From JBMNQI01 sp050944055 (GTDB lineage Bacteria; Bacillota; Clostridia; Oscillospirales; Oscillospiraceae), in the NCBI GenBank assembly GCA_050944055.1, contig JBMNQI010000037.1:1-23345 (forward strand): 23,345 nt of DNA. The letters run 5' to 3'. Of the stretch, positions 14,253 through 20,748 are shown one piece after another (the first letter of the stretch is position 1; each line of letters opens with the position of its first letter). The notes under the pieces are model-generated. The model was not told the DNA's origin. It did no database searches and saw only the letters and a program-made list of their open reading frames with translations. Position numbers and translations under genes: made by a program.

Positions 14253-14978
14253 CTATTCGCCGCCAAGATAGGCCTTTCGCACTTCGTCGTTCTGCAGGAG
14301 ATCTTCGGCGGAAGCCGAGAGGACCACAGACCCGGTTTCAAGCACATATCCCCGGTTTGCGATGCTCAGAGCCATCTGGGCGTTCTGTTCGACCAGAAGT
14401 ATGGTCGTCCCTTCCTTATTGAGCGTTTTGATTATATTGAAGATCTGTTCCACAAGCAGCGGGGCGAGGCCCATCGAAGGCTCATCCAGCATCATGAGCT
14501 TCGGGCGGCTCATCAAGGCGCGGCCCATTGCCAGCATCTGCTGTTCGCCGCCGGAGAGCGTACCCGCTATTTGCCTGCGGCGTTCCTTAAGACGCGGGAA
14601 CTGCTCGAATACCTGCTCAAGACTTGAGGGCAGCTGGCTGCTGCTTGATGTATAGCCGCCCATTTCCAGGTTTTCCTGCACGGTCATATTCTGAAAAACC
14701 CGGCGACCTTCCGGCACCTGCGCAAGACCCTGCTTGATAAGCGTGTGAGCTTCCGTCTTGCTGATATCTCTGCCTTCAAACTCAATCGAGCCGGTTTTTG
14801 AGCGGAGAATGCCGGAAATTGTTTTAAGCGTCGTGCTCTTTCCCGCACCGTTGGCGCCTATAAGTGTAACGATTTCTCCCTTGTTTACCTCAAATGAAAT
14901 GCCATGTATTGCGTGTATATCGCCGTAATAGACGTTTATGTTGTCGACCTTAAGCAGCGCGGACATATGCTCAGCCAC
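14253..14978 (-). CDS. livF: Branched-chain amino acid ABC transporter ATP-binding protein LivF
   Basis: 241-residue ATPase subunit of a type-I liv uptake transporter on the inner face of the membrane. Seen: Walker A LIGANGAGKSTTLKT, Q-loop region, ABC signature LSGGEQQMLAMGRAL, Walker B LMMLDEPSMGLAPLLV and the switch His replaced by the usual Gln of LivF-type proteins (LLVEQNAQMAL). Begins SALLKVDNINVYYGDIHAIHGI, a typical LivF start. Its start overlaps the livG stop by 8 nt. It is the last gene of the operon, ending before a strong terminator. Confidence 0.95.
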   Translation of the reverse strand: MAEHMSALLKVDNINVYYGDIHAIHGISFEVNKGEIVTLIGANGAGKSTTLKTISGILRSKTGSIEFEGRDISKTEAHTLIKQGLAQVPEGRRVFQNMTVQENLEMGGYTSSSSQLPSSLEQVFEQFPRLKERRRQIAGTLSGGEQQMLAMGRALMSRPKLMMLDEPSMGLAPLLVEQIFNIIKTLNKEGTTILLVEQNAQMALSIANRGYVLETGSVVLSASAEDLLQNDEVRKAYLGGE

Positions 14979-15798
14979 CCTTCTTTCCGAGATAAGCCTC
15001 GATGACGGCGAGATTAGACTTAATCTGGGCAGGCGTACCCCTGGCGATGACTCTCCCGTAGTTGAGGACCACTATGCCCTCGCAGATGCCCATGACAAGG
15101 TTCATATCATGCTCAATGAGAAGAATGGATATGTGGAAAATATCGCGAATCTTTCTTATGTTTTCCATCAGCTCGGCTGTTTCCGAAGGATTCATGCCTG
15201 CGGCGGGCTCGTCAAGCAGCAGGACGGAAGGGTTCGTGGCCAGGGCCCTTACTATCTCAAGACGCCTCTGAGCCCCGTAGGGAAGGCTGCCCGCCTTGAG
15301 ATGCGCCATGTCGGCCATATCGAGCACCGAGAGCAGCTCGAGCGCCCTCCGGGAGGAAATCTCTTCGGAACGCCAATAGCTCGGCAGGCGCAGAATCGCC
15401 GTACCGACACGGTAATCCATTTCGTTATGAAGGCCGATCTTCACATTTTCAAGAACCGTTAGGTTTTTGAAAAGGCGGATATTCTGGAAGGTGCGGGCGA
15501 TACCCAATTTGTTGAGCTGGTATGTCTTCATCCCGCGCGTATCATATCCGTCAAGGAGTATGCTGCCGCGCGTTGGGACATATACGTTTGTAAGAAGGTT
15601 GAAGACGGTCGTCTTCCCGGCGCCGTTCGGGCCGATAAGCCCGGCAATTTCCGTGCGTCCCAATACGAGCGAGAAATCGTCGACCGCTGTCAGGCCGCCG
15701 AAATCAATGCCCAAGTGATTTACTTCGAGGACCGGAGTCTTATCGATGTCGCGCTCCGGTATGATTGAGGAGGAAGGCAGGGGTACCATTCTACTCAT
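14971..15798 (-). CDS. livG: Branched-chain amino acid ABC transporter ATP-binding protein LivG
   Basis: 275-residue ATPase partner of LivF. Seen: LEVNHLGIDFGGLTAVDDFSL, Walker A LIGPNGAGKTTVFNLLTNVY, GIARTFQNIRLF (typical of LivG), the signature PYGAQRRLEIVRAL and Walker B LLLDEPAAGMNPSE, then HDMNLVMGICEGIVVLNYG. The signature has Y-G-A-Q in place of S-G-G-Q, common in LivG. The frame stays open 29 codons upstream, but ATG 15798 has GGGAGG 6-7 nt before it and starts 8 nt inside the end of livM. A ~24-residue N-terminal extension precedes the ABC domain. Confidence 0.95.
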   Translation of the reverse strand: MSRMVPLPSSSIIPERDIDKTPVLEVNHLGIDFGGLTAVDDFSLVLGRTEIAGLIGPNGAGKTTVFNLLTNVYVPTRGSILLDGYDTRGMKTYQLNKLGIARTFQNIRLFKNLTVLENVKIGLHNEMDYRVGTAILRLPSYWRSEEISSRRALELLSVLDMADMAHLKAGSLPYGAQRRLEIVRALATNPSVLLLDEPAAGMNPSETAELMENIRKIRDIFHISILLIEHDMNLVMGICEGIVVLNYGRVIARGTPAQIKSNLAVIEAYLGKKGG

Positions 15799-16798
15799 TG
15801 TTTTCCTCCCCCTTTCCTTTTTTAGATTTGTTGTCTTTAATACGCGTAAACACGGAGTTGAGCGAATGGCCCAGGGAGAAGTCATATGTGCCCATCAAAC
15901 CCGAGGGCTTGAAGATCATGACAATAACAAGAAGAAGCGCGTATATGACCATGCGGTAGTTTGCAAAGCCTCGTAAAAGCTCCGGCAGAAGTGTGAGAAC
16001 CGTGGCGGATATAACAGAGCCGATAATGCTTCCCATACCGCCCAGCACGACCATTACAAGGTATTCGACAGACTTCATAAAGCCGAAGTTTGAAGGGTCG
16101 AGTATCTTTAAATAATGGGCGTAGAGCGCTCCTCCGATACCGGCGAAGAAGGCTGACAGGGCAAAAACCATCGTCTTATAATAAGTAGTGTTTATGCCGC
16201 AGCTTTCGGCCGCTATCTCGTTTTCACGTATGGAGAGGATGGCGCGCCCGTGGCGGGATTTAATAATAACTGATATTACGAAGATCGAAACGACCATTAC
16301 AAAAAAGGCCCAGGTGACAGAAGTGAGCCTCTGAATGCCAGAAAGCCCGAAAGCTCCGCCCGTGAAATCGAGATTCAGAAGTATGACGCGTATTATCTCG
16401 CCGAAACCGAGCGTGATGATGGCGAGATAGTCGCCGCGAAGGCGCAGGGCCGGCAAGCCGATTAAGATGCCGAAGATCCCGGAGACGATACCTGCTATTA
16501 GCAGGGCCAGGATCATCTCAATACCTGAGGGCAGATCGACAGCGAGTGTAAACAATGCCGAGGAATAAGCGCCTACCGCCATAAATCCGGCGTGGCCGAG
16601 AGGGAGCTGCCCGAGGAAGCCGGTGGCGAAATTCAGGCTGACTGCGATAATGATGTTATAGCAGATGGGGATGAACATGTTGGCCTGATACCGGTTGAGC
16701 ACTCCGCCGTTTATGAGCAGCATTATGATTCCGTATACGGCGCAAACCGCTATAGTATTTAATATGTAGCGGGATTTTGTGGTTTTGAATATCTTCAT
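15791..16798 (-). CDS. livM: Branched-chain amino acid ABC transporter permease LivM
   Basis: 335-residue multi-pass permease. Seen: repeated hydrophobic segments, NIIIAVSLNFATGFLGQLPLGHAGFMAVGAY (the LivM signature), LRGDYLAIITLGFGEIIRV, SIRENEIAAESCGIN (the cytoplasmic coupling loop for the ATPases) and EYLVMVVLGGMGSIIGSVI. The charged tail KSKKGKGEENNE overlaps the livG start. The ATG at 16798 has a weak AGGG ribosome binding site and lies 9 nt after the livH stop. It forms the heterodimeric channel with LivH. Confidence 0.95.
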   Translation of the reverse strand: MKIFKTTKSRYILNTIAVCAVYGIIMLLINGGVLNRYQANMFIPICYNIIIAVSLNFATGFLGQLPLGHAGFMAVGAYSSALFTLAVDLPSGIEMILALLIAGIVSGIFGILIGLPALRLRGDYLAIITLGFGEIIRVILLNLDFTGGAFGLSGIQRLTSVTWAFFVMVVSIFVISVIIKSRHGRAILSIRENEIAAESCGINTTYYKTMVFALSAFFAGIGGALYAHYLKILDPSNFGFMKSVEYLVMVVLGGMGSIIGSVISATVLTLLPELLRGFANYRMVIYALLLVIVMIFKPSGLMGTYDFSLGHSLNSVFTRIKDNKSKKGKGEENNE

Positions 16799-16807
16799 AT
16801 CCCTGCC

Positions 16808-17680
16808 CTACACTTTCTCATTGATTTTCCTGCCGAGAACGCCTGTGGGCTTGAACAGAAGCACTATGATCAGTATACCGAATACGACGGCGTCGGCAAG
16901 CGCGGAGGATATGTACGCCTTTGTAAAGCTTTCGGCGATACCTATCAAAAAGCCGCCGAGAACCGCTCCCGGAATTGAGCCAATGCCGCCGAGGACGGCC
17001 GCGACGAAAGCTTTTAACCCGAGCATGGAGCCCATCATCGGATCTATCTGGGAATAGGAGCAGCAGTATAGCACTGAGGCGACGGCCGCGAGGCCGGAAC
17101 CAATGGCAAAGGTAAAGCTTATTGTGTTGTTGACGTTGATGCCCATCAGGCGCGCTGCCTCGGTGTCCTCGGAGACTGCGCGCATAGCTTTGCCGGCCTT
17201 GGTTTTATTGACGAGCATAGTGAGTAAAACCATCATAATAACAGAGACTACGATGGTCACGACAGTAGCATTTGAAATGTGAAGACCGGCGAAATCCAGC
17301 TGGCCGGGGAAAAGGTTCTGGAACATGCGCGGGTTAGGCGAGAATATGAGCTGCACCAGGTTTTCAAGCAGATAGCTTATACCGATAGCCGTGATTAGCA
17401 GGGAAATGCGCGGGGAAGAGCGCAGGGGCTTATAAGCGATCTTTTCGATAACCATGCCCAGAATCGAGCAAAATAGGATGGCAAATATAACGGCGGCTGC
17501 GGGCGGCAGACCCAGGCGGGATATTGTATACCATGCAGCATAAGCGCCGACCATGATAATATCGCCGTGAGCAAAGTTTAAAAGCTGTATAATGCCGTAA
17601 ACCATGGTGTAGCCCAAAGCCACAAGGGCGTAAATGCTGCCTATCTGTATGCCGTTAATTAACTGTGATAGTACGAGCAT
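16808..17680 (-). CDS. livH: Branched-chain amino acid ABC transporter permease LivH
   Basis: 290-residue permease. Begins with QLINGIQIGSIYALVALGYTMVYGI and LLNFAHGDIIMVGAY, the hallmark of LivH. It also has YKPLRSSPRISLLITAIGISYLLENL, MRAVSEDTEAARLMGINVN (coupling loop) and LKAFVAAVLGGIGSIPGAVLGG. The ATG at 17680 has AAGGA about 10 nt upstream, a weak site. It follows livK after about 170 nt that contain a very stable hairpin, so its expression is probably lower than that of the binding protein. Confidence 0.95.
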   Translation of the reverse strand: MLVLSQLINGIQIGSIYALVALGYTMVYGIIQLLNFAHGDIIMVGAYAAWYTISRLGLPPAAAVIFAILFCSILGMVIEKIAYKPLRSSPRISLLITAIGISYLLENLVQLIFSPNPRMFQNLFPGQLDFAGLHISNATVVTIVVSVIMMVLLTMLVNKTKAGKAMRAVSEDTEAARLMGINVNNTISFTFAIGSGLAAVASVLYCCSYSQIDPMMGSMLGLKAFVAAVLGGIGSIPGAVLGGFLIGIAESFTKAYISSALADAVVFGILIIVLLFKPTGVLGRKINEKV

Positions 17681-17798
17681 AGGCGTTCATTCCTTCTGTC
17701 TAAATTTATGCTGCCGGCATATAAGCCGGTCCTACGCGTTATAGGGCCGACGTATATGACGGCAACGGCGTGTGCGAAGTCTGACAGCGTAACAGTGG

Positions 17799-17832
17799 CA
17801 AAGCAGGGCAGAGATTTCTCTGCCCTGCTTTG
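17799..17832 (-). terminator. Very stable hairpin between livK and livH
   Basis: A perfect 16-bp inverted repeat (arms 17799-17814 and 17817-17832, CAAAGCAGGGCAGAGA and complement) begins 19 nt after the livK stop. No long T-run follows on the minus strand (TGCCACTG). It may act as a partial terminator or as a 3' end protecting livK mRNA. A smaller CCGGC/GCCGG hairpin lies nearer livH, at about 17713-17728. Confidence 0.7.
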
Positions 17833-17850
17833 GGCTATCTGTTCTGCGGT

Positions 17851-19008
17851 TTAGAACTTGCCGTAGAGCGTGTATTCGCCGCCCTGGATCAGAATAATAG
17901 AGCAGGTCTTGATCGGGTTGTTGTTGTCGTCGTATGTTACGTGGCCGGTGACGCAGTCCATAGAAGTGGCGTCAAGAGCGTCAATAATAGCTTGACGGCA
18001 TTCGTCGCTGTTGTCAATGTCCATATTCTGGGAGACCTTCTCGATGGCCGCGATGAGTATCATAGCCGCGTCGTATCCGAGAGCCGCGAGAGCGCTGGGA
18101 TCCTCATTGTATTTTTCCTTGAAGCTCTTGAGGAAGGTTTGTACGACTTCGCTCGGGTCCTGGTTGGAGTAGTGGTTTGCAAAGTAGAGGCCTTCGAGCA
18201 CGTCCTTGTTTACGCCCTCAATGCCGAGGACGCCGTCCGCACCGTCAACGCCGAGGAAGGTTGCTTCGAGGCCGACTTCCTTGGCTTGTGTCATAAGCAG
18301 GTAAACGCTGTTATAGTAGTCGGGCAGGAAGACTACATCGGGATCCTTGGCCGCGATGTTTGTAAGCTGTGATTTAAAGTCGGAGTCGGTCCCGGCATAG
18401 CTCTCCTCGGCGACGACCTCAACGCCGATTTCGGCGCAGGTGGCGATGAAGCTCTCGTAAAGGCCGGTGGAGTAGGCGTCGGAGTTGTTGTAGATTACGG
18501 CAGCTGTAGCGGCGCCAAGCTCGCCCTTGGCAAAATTAGCCATTGTGGAACCCTGGAAAGGATCGAGGAAGCAGGCGCGGTATACGTTTTTACCAAAGGA
18601 TGTAACATCGGGGTGCGTAGCGGTAGGAGTTATAACAGGCATGTTGTCCTCCACGCTGGCCTGCGCTATGGCGATGGCCGGAGTGCTAGTGACGGCGCCG
18701 ATAATCGCAGCTACCTCGTCGGATGTGACAAGCTTGTTATAAGCGTTTGTGGCTTCGGTTGCGTCGTGCTTGTCGTCATAAGGTATGATTTCAATCTTAC
18801 GTCCGTTAAGACCGCCGGCGGCATTATACTGATCAACGTAAAGGTTGACTGCGTTTTGTACCGCCGTTCCGTACATGGCGACTTCGCCCGTAAGCGGGCC
18901 GACCATTCCGATTTTTATGTTGCCTTCGTCTTTTTTGCTGCAGCCCGCGAAAAGCGTCAAAACAAGAGCGGCGGCAAGAACGAGCGCTAATACTCTTGGC
19001 TTTTTCAT
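17851..19008 (-). CDS. livK: Branched-chain amino acid ABC transporter substrate-binding lipoprotein
   Basis: 385-residue extracellular binding protein of the Peripla_BP_6 type. A lipoprotein signal peptide MKKPRVLALVLAAALVLTLF leads to the lipobox FAGC with C23 as the lipidated residue, followed by a KKDEG linker. The mature part begins IKIGMVGPLTGEVAMYG and has NAVNLYVDQYNAAGGLNGRKIE, PYDDKHDATEA, IIGAVTSTPAIAIAQ, the typical liv-binding fold. Substrate is probably Leu/Ile/Val, but related amino acids or amides are possible. The frame opens 5 codons earlier at 19023, but GGAGG lies within those codons, 8 nt before the ATG at 19008, so that ATG is the start. First gene of the operon, with a consensus promoter. 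Confidence 0.95.
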   Translation of the reverse strand: MKKPRVLALVLAAALVLTLFAGCSKKDEGNIKIGMVGPLTGEVAMYGTAVQNAVNLYVDQYNAAGGLNGRKIEIIPYDDKHDATEATNAYNKLVTSDEVAAIIGAVTSTPAIAIAQASVEDNMPVITPTATHPDVTSFGKNVYRACFLDPFQGSTMANFAKGELGAATAAVIYNNSDAYSTGLYESFIATCAEIGVEVVAEESYAGTDSDFKSQLTNIAAKDPDVVFLPDYYNSVYLLMTQAKEVGLEATFLGVDGADGVLGIEGVNKDVLEGLYFANHYSNQDPSEVVQTFLKSFKEKYNEDPSALAALGYDAAMILIAAIEKVSQNMDIDNSDECRQAIIDALDATSMDCVTGHVTYDDNNNPIKTCSIILIQGGEYTLYGKF

Positions 19009-19067
19009 TTTAAATACCTCCATTTAAAAAGATTGTGAGGGAAGCCCACACAATGCGAATTATTGTG

Positions 19068-19096
19068 ATTATACTATCGGGTCATTTAATTGTCAA
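19068..19096 (-). promoter_or_regulatory. Consensus promoter of the liv operon
   Basis: -35 TTGACA (19091-19096), 17-bp spacer, -10 TATAAT (19068-19073); both hexamers match the sigma-A consensus exactly. It is about 60 nt upstream of the livK start. Confidence 0.9.
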
Positions 19097-19258
19097 TCTT
19101 TCAAATCCAAAACATTCGAAGAAAAAACCCTCAAATTAAACTTTTGGAACATATGAAAAAATCTTTCCGGAAAAGACATATGTATTTGAGGAGAATACAC
19201 AAAGGCATTATACATAATGAACCTAAAAAAAGCAATTCTAGAAAACCTAAAAAAACTG

Positions 19259-19287
19259 TTGCAATTTCTTCAGCGTATGCTTATAAT
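19259..19287 (+). promoter_or_regulatory. Promoter of tRNA-Ala
   Basis: -35 TTGCAA (19259-19264), 17-bp spacer, -10 TATAAT (19282-19287), ending 16 nt before the mature tRNA 5' end. The rest of 19097-19258 is AT-rich, with an imperfect inverted repeat (ACATATG at 19149-19155 and CATATGT at 19177-19183) and no convincing gene. Confidence 0.85.
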
Positions 19288-19303
19288 AAATAAGCGCGCA
19301 AAC

Positions 19304-19379
19304 GGGGGCGTAGCTCAGCTGGGAGAGCGTACGGTTCGCATCCGTAAGGTCAAGGGTTCGAATCCCTCCGTCTCCACCA
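19304..19379 (+). tRNA. tRNA-Ala (anticodon CGC)
   Basis: 76-nt cloverleaf. Acceptor GGGGGCG pairs with CGTCTCC (two G-U pairs). The D arm is GCTCAGCTGGGAGAGC, the anticodon stem TACGG/CCGTA with loop TTCGCAT giving anticodon CGC (reads GCG), and the T arm contains GGTTCGAATCC. The discriminator A and an encoded CCA end at 19379. It has its own promoter and two following terminator hairpins, so it is a single-gene transcription unit. Confidence 0.97.
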
Positions 19380-19412
19380 AATCTTAACGTCAATATTGAT
19401 ACAATGTTGATC

Positions 19413-19447
19413 CGCGAAAAAGTCCGGCAATGCTGGGCTTTTTCGCG
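19413..19447 (+). terminator. Hairpin downstream of tRNA-Ala
   Basis: CGCGAAAAAG (19413-19422) and CTTTTTCGCG (19438-19447) pair perfectly, with a partly paired inner CCGGC/GCTGG stem. It lies 34 nt after the tRNA and is the first of two terminator-like elements in tandem. Confidence 0.7.
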
Positions 19448-19455
19448 TTATGGGG

Positions 19456-19496
19456 AAAAATCGGGCCGCCTCGAGGGGCGGCATTTTTGCTTTTTT
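19456..19496 (+). terminator. Second intrinsic terminator downstream of tRNA-Ala
   Basis: GCCGCC (19465-19470) pairs with GGCGGC (19477-19482), extended by AAAAAT/ATTTTT arms and followed by GCTTTTTT. A classic Rho-independent terminator for the plus strand. Confidence 0.85.
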
Positions 19497-19687
19497 GAAC
19501 CGATATCGTGTAATTATGCACCCGCCCGGCGGCGCTTTTCTGCATTTTGCGAAAAGGCTCGGGAGTTTGCAAAAAAGTACGGGATTGATCAAAATATTGA
19601 ATACCGCTGAAAAATCTGGGGCGAAAGTACGTATTGAACGCCGGCTTAAAGCCGTACGGAAACGAATTCCGCTTGACGAGCGCCCGA
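19497..19687. other. Gene-free stretch between tRNA terminators and metalloregulator
   Basis: No reading frame here looks coding. The short ORFs present are arginine- and proline-rich shadows without recognisable motifs. I see no repeat of the tRNA 3' end that would mark an attachment site within the window. Confidence 0.5.
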
Positions 19688-20068
19688 TTAACCGGATTTT
19701 TTCGCCCGCATGAACTCCTGCATGGCATGGACGGAATCGCCGCTGATGACATGCTCGATGGAACAGGCGTCCCTGTCGGCGACGTCCGCATCGACCTTCA
19801 AAACATCGGTCAGAAATCTCCGGATGACATGGTGCTTATTTGAAGTCAGCTTCGCCTGCTCAAGCCCGGCCGGAGTCAAAAATACTTCCCTGTATTTCTC
19901 GTTGACAACCAGTCCCTTTTCGGCGAGCGTCGCCATGGCGCTGTTGACGCTCGCTTTCGTAACCCCCAGACGCTCGGCGATATCCGAAACCCTGGCCCCG
20001 GAGCTTCCGCCGGAAAGCTCGTAGATCGCTTCAAGATAATTTTCCATTGTGAACGTAAGTTTTTCCAT
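19688..20068 (-). CDS. DtxR/MntR family metal-dependent transcriptional regulator
   Basis: 126 residues, the short (MntR-like, no SH3 domain) form. Seen: MEKLTFTMENYLEAIYEL, the winged helix RVSDIAERLGVTKASVNSAMATLAEKGLV with wing YREVFLTPAGLEQA, then the metal-binding and dimerisation region SNKHHVIRRFLTDVL and DACSIEHVISGDSVHAMQEF, where the Cys-x2-Glu-His and His residues are the expected ligands. Start ATG 20068 has GGAGG 7-8 nt upstream; a longer frame to 20152 lacks support. It is divergent from feoAAB, with related inverted repeats between them, so it probably represses feo (and itself) when Fe(II) is plentiful. Mn(II) as co-repressor cannot be excluded. Confidence 0.93.
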   Translation of the reverse strand: MEKLTFTMENYLEAIYELSGGSSGARVSDIAERLGVTKASVNSAMATLAEKGLVVNEKYREVFLTPAGLEQAKLTSNKHHVIRRFLTDVLKVDADVADRDACSIEHVISGDSVHAMQEFMRAKKSG

Positions 20069-20090
20069 GAGAATTCCTCCGCAGGCCGGA

Positions 20091-20110
20091 AAGTTATAAT
20101 ACCCTAACTT
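20091..20110. promoter_or_regulatory. Inverted repeat near metalloregulator start (site 1)
   Basis: AAGTTA, 8 nt, TAACTT, 22 nt upstream of the regulator start codon. On the other strand it contains AAGTTAG-GGTATT, nearly the same as site 2. Likely autoregulatory operator. Confidence 0.55.
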
Positions 20111-20171
20111 GCATTGTACACTATATCGCGCAAAAATAAAAGACGCGAGCAAGAAAAATACCCATAAAGTA

Positions 20172-20200
20172 TTGACAATAAAAGTTAGAGGTATTAAACT
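20172..20200 (+). promoter_or_regulatory. Promoter of the feo operon
   Basis: -35 TTGACA (20172-20177), 17-bp spacer, -10 TAAACT (20195-20200). Site 2 lies across the spacer and -10, which fits repression by promoter occlusion. Confidence 0.6.
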
Positions 20201-20201
20201 T
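20182..20201. promoter_or_regulatory. Inverted repeat over the feo promoter (site 2)
   Basis: AAGTTA, 8 nt, AAACTT (5 of 6 arm positions match), same size and near-identical core (GGTATT) as site 1. It covers the spacer and -10 of the predicted feo promoter. Confidence 0.6.
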
Positions 20202-20207
20202 ATATTT

Positions 20208-20223
20208 GTTAGTTAATTCTAAC
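20208..20223. promoter_or_regulatory. Inverted repeat downstream of the feo promoter (site 3)
   Basis: GTTAG, 6 nt, CTAAC, with the right arm extending to CTAACTT, the complement of AAGTTAG. A perfect arm match just downstream of the predicted -10. Confidence 0.45.
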
Positions 20224-20238
20224 TTTATTTTCGGGCGC

Positions 20239-20256
20239 AAGTTAGAATATTCGAAC
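20239..20256. promoter_or_regulatory. Inverted repeat in the feo leader (site 4)
   Basis: AAGTTAGAATATTCGAAC; bases 20241-20256 form a palindrome GTT-GAATATTC-AAC with one mismatched pair. It shares the AAGTTAGAAT half-site with the complement of site 3. Confidence 0.45.
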
Positions 20257-20289
20257 AATGTGCTTTTAAGTTTAATCAGGGAGGAAGCT

Positions 20290-20502
20290 ATGATGCCTCT
20301 TACTATGGCAAAGGCCGGCGACACAAGCTTCATAAAAAAGATCGCCGGAAAGGACGATGTCCGCCGCCATCTGGCGGAGCTGGGCTTCGTCGTGGGCGAG
20401 AGCGTAACGGTGGTGTCCGAAATCGGGGGAAACATGATCCTGTCAGTCAAGGACAGCCGGATTGCGCTGGATAAGACGCTTGCGAGCCGCATTATGATTT
20501 GA
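20290..20502 (+). CDS. feoA: FeoA family protein (first copy)
   Basis: 70-residue SH3-like FeoA domain: PLTMAKAGDTSFIKKIAGKDDVRRHLAELGFVVGESVTVVSEIGGNMILSVKDSRIALD is the whole-domain pattern, including the RRHLAELGF helix. FeoA supports FeoB-mediated Fe(II) uptake, probably at the cytosolic face. Start ATG 20290 has GGGAGG 5 nt upstream; ATG 20293 (8 nt) is equally possible. First gene of feoA-feoA-feoB; the next feoA begins 11 nt after its stop. Its strand ISGN-type core differs clearly from the second copy, so this is not a recent tandem duplication. Confidence 0.93.
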   Translation: MMPLTMAKAGDTSFIKKIAGKDDVRRHLAELGFVVGESVTVVSEIGGNMILSVKDSRIALDKTLASRIMI

Positions 20503-20513
20503 GGAGGGAAAAA

Positions 20514-20735
20514 ATGAAAACCTTAAAAGACGTAAAGCTCGGCGAGACGGCGATCGTCGCGAGGCTCCACGGAGAGGGAGCGGTCAGGCGGCACATCATG
20601 GATATGGGCGTGACGAAGGGAACGGAGATATTCGTGCGGAAGGTCGCGCCTCTCGGAGACCCGGTAGAGGTAACCGTCCGCGGCTATGAGCTCAGCATCC
20701 GCAAGGGCGACGCGGCAATGATCGAGGTTATTTAA
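20514..20735 (+). CDS. feoA: FeoA family protein (second copy)
   Basis: 73-residue FeoA domain: KTLKDVKLGETAIVARLHG, then AVRRHIMDMGVTKGTEIFVRKVAPLGDPVEVTVRGYELSIR, the canonical FeoA pattern with the conserved PLGDP turn that the first copy lacks. ATG 20514 has GGAGGG 5-6 nt upstream; an upstream start at 20499 overlaps the first feoA and lacks a ribosome binding site. It lies 13 nt before feoB. Two unlike FeoA proteins per operon is common in Clostridia. Confidence 0.95.
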   Translation: MKTLKDVKLGETAIVARLHGEGAVRRHIMDMGVTKGTEIFVRKVAPLGDPVEVTVRGYELSIRKGDAAMIEVI

Positions 20736-20748
20736 GGAGGGCAATGCG

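Noticed and set aside
19090..19293. Lys/Arg-rich 67-codon plus-strand ORF before the tRNA
   Set aside because: It covers the tRNA promoter and the livK -35 region, is AT-rich low complexity, and has no ribosome binding site.
19350..19592. Minus-strand ORF ending WWRRRDSNP
   Set aside because: That tail is the well-known false translation of an antisense tRNA T arm; here it lies on tRNA-Ala.
19380..19687. Attachment site or decayed integrase next to tRNA-Ala
   Set aside because: No repeat of the tRNA 3' end and no integrase-like residues are visible; only two terminator hairpins.
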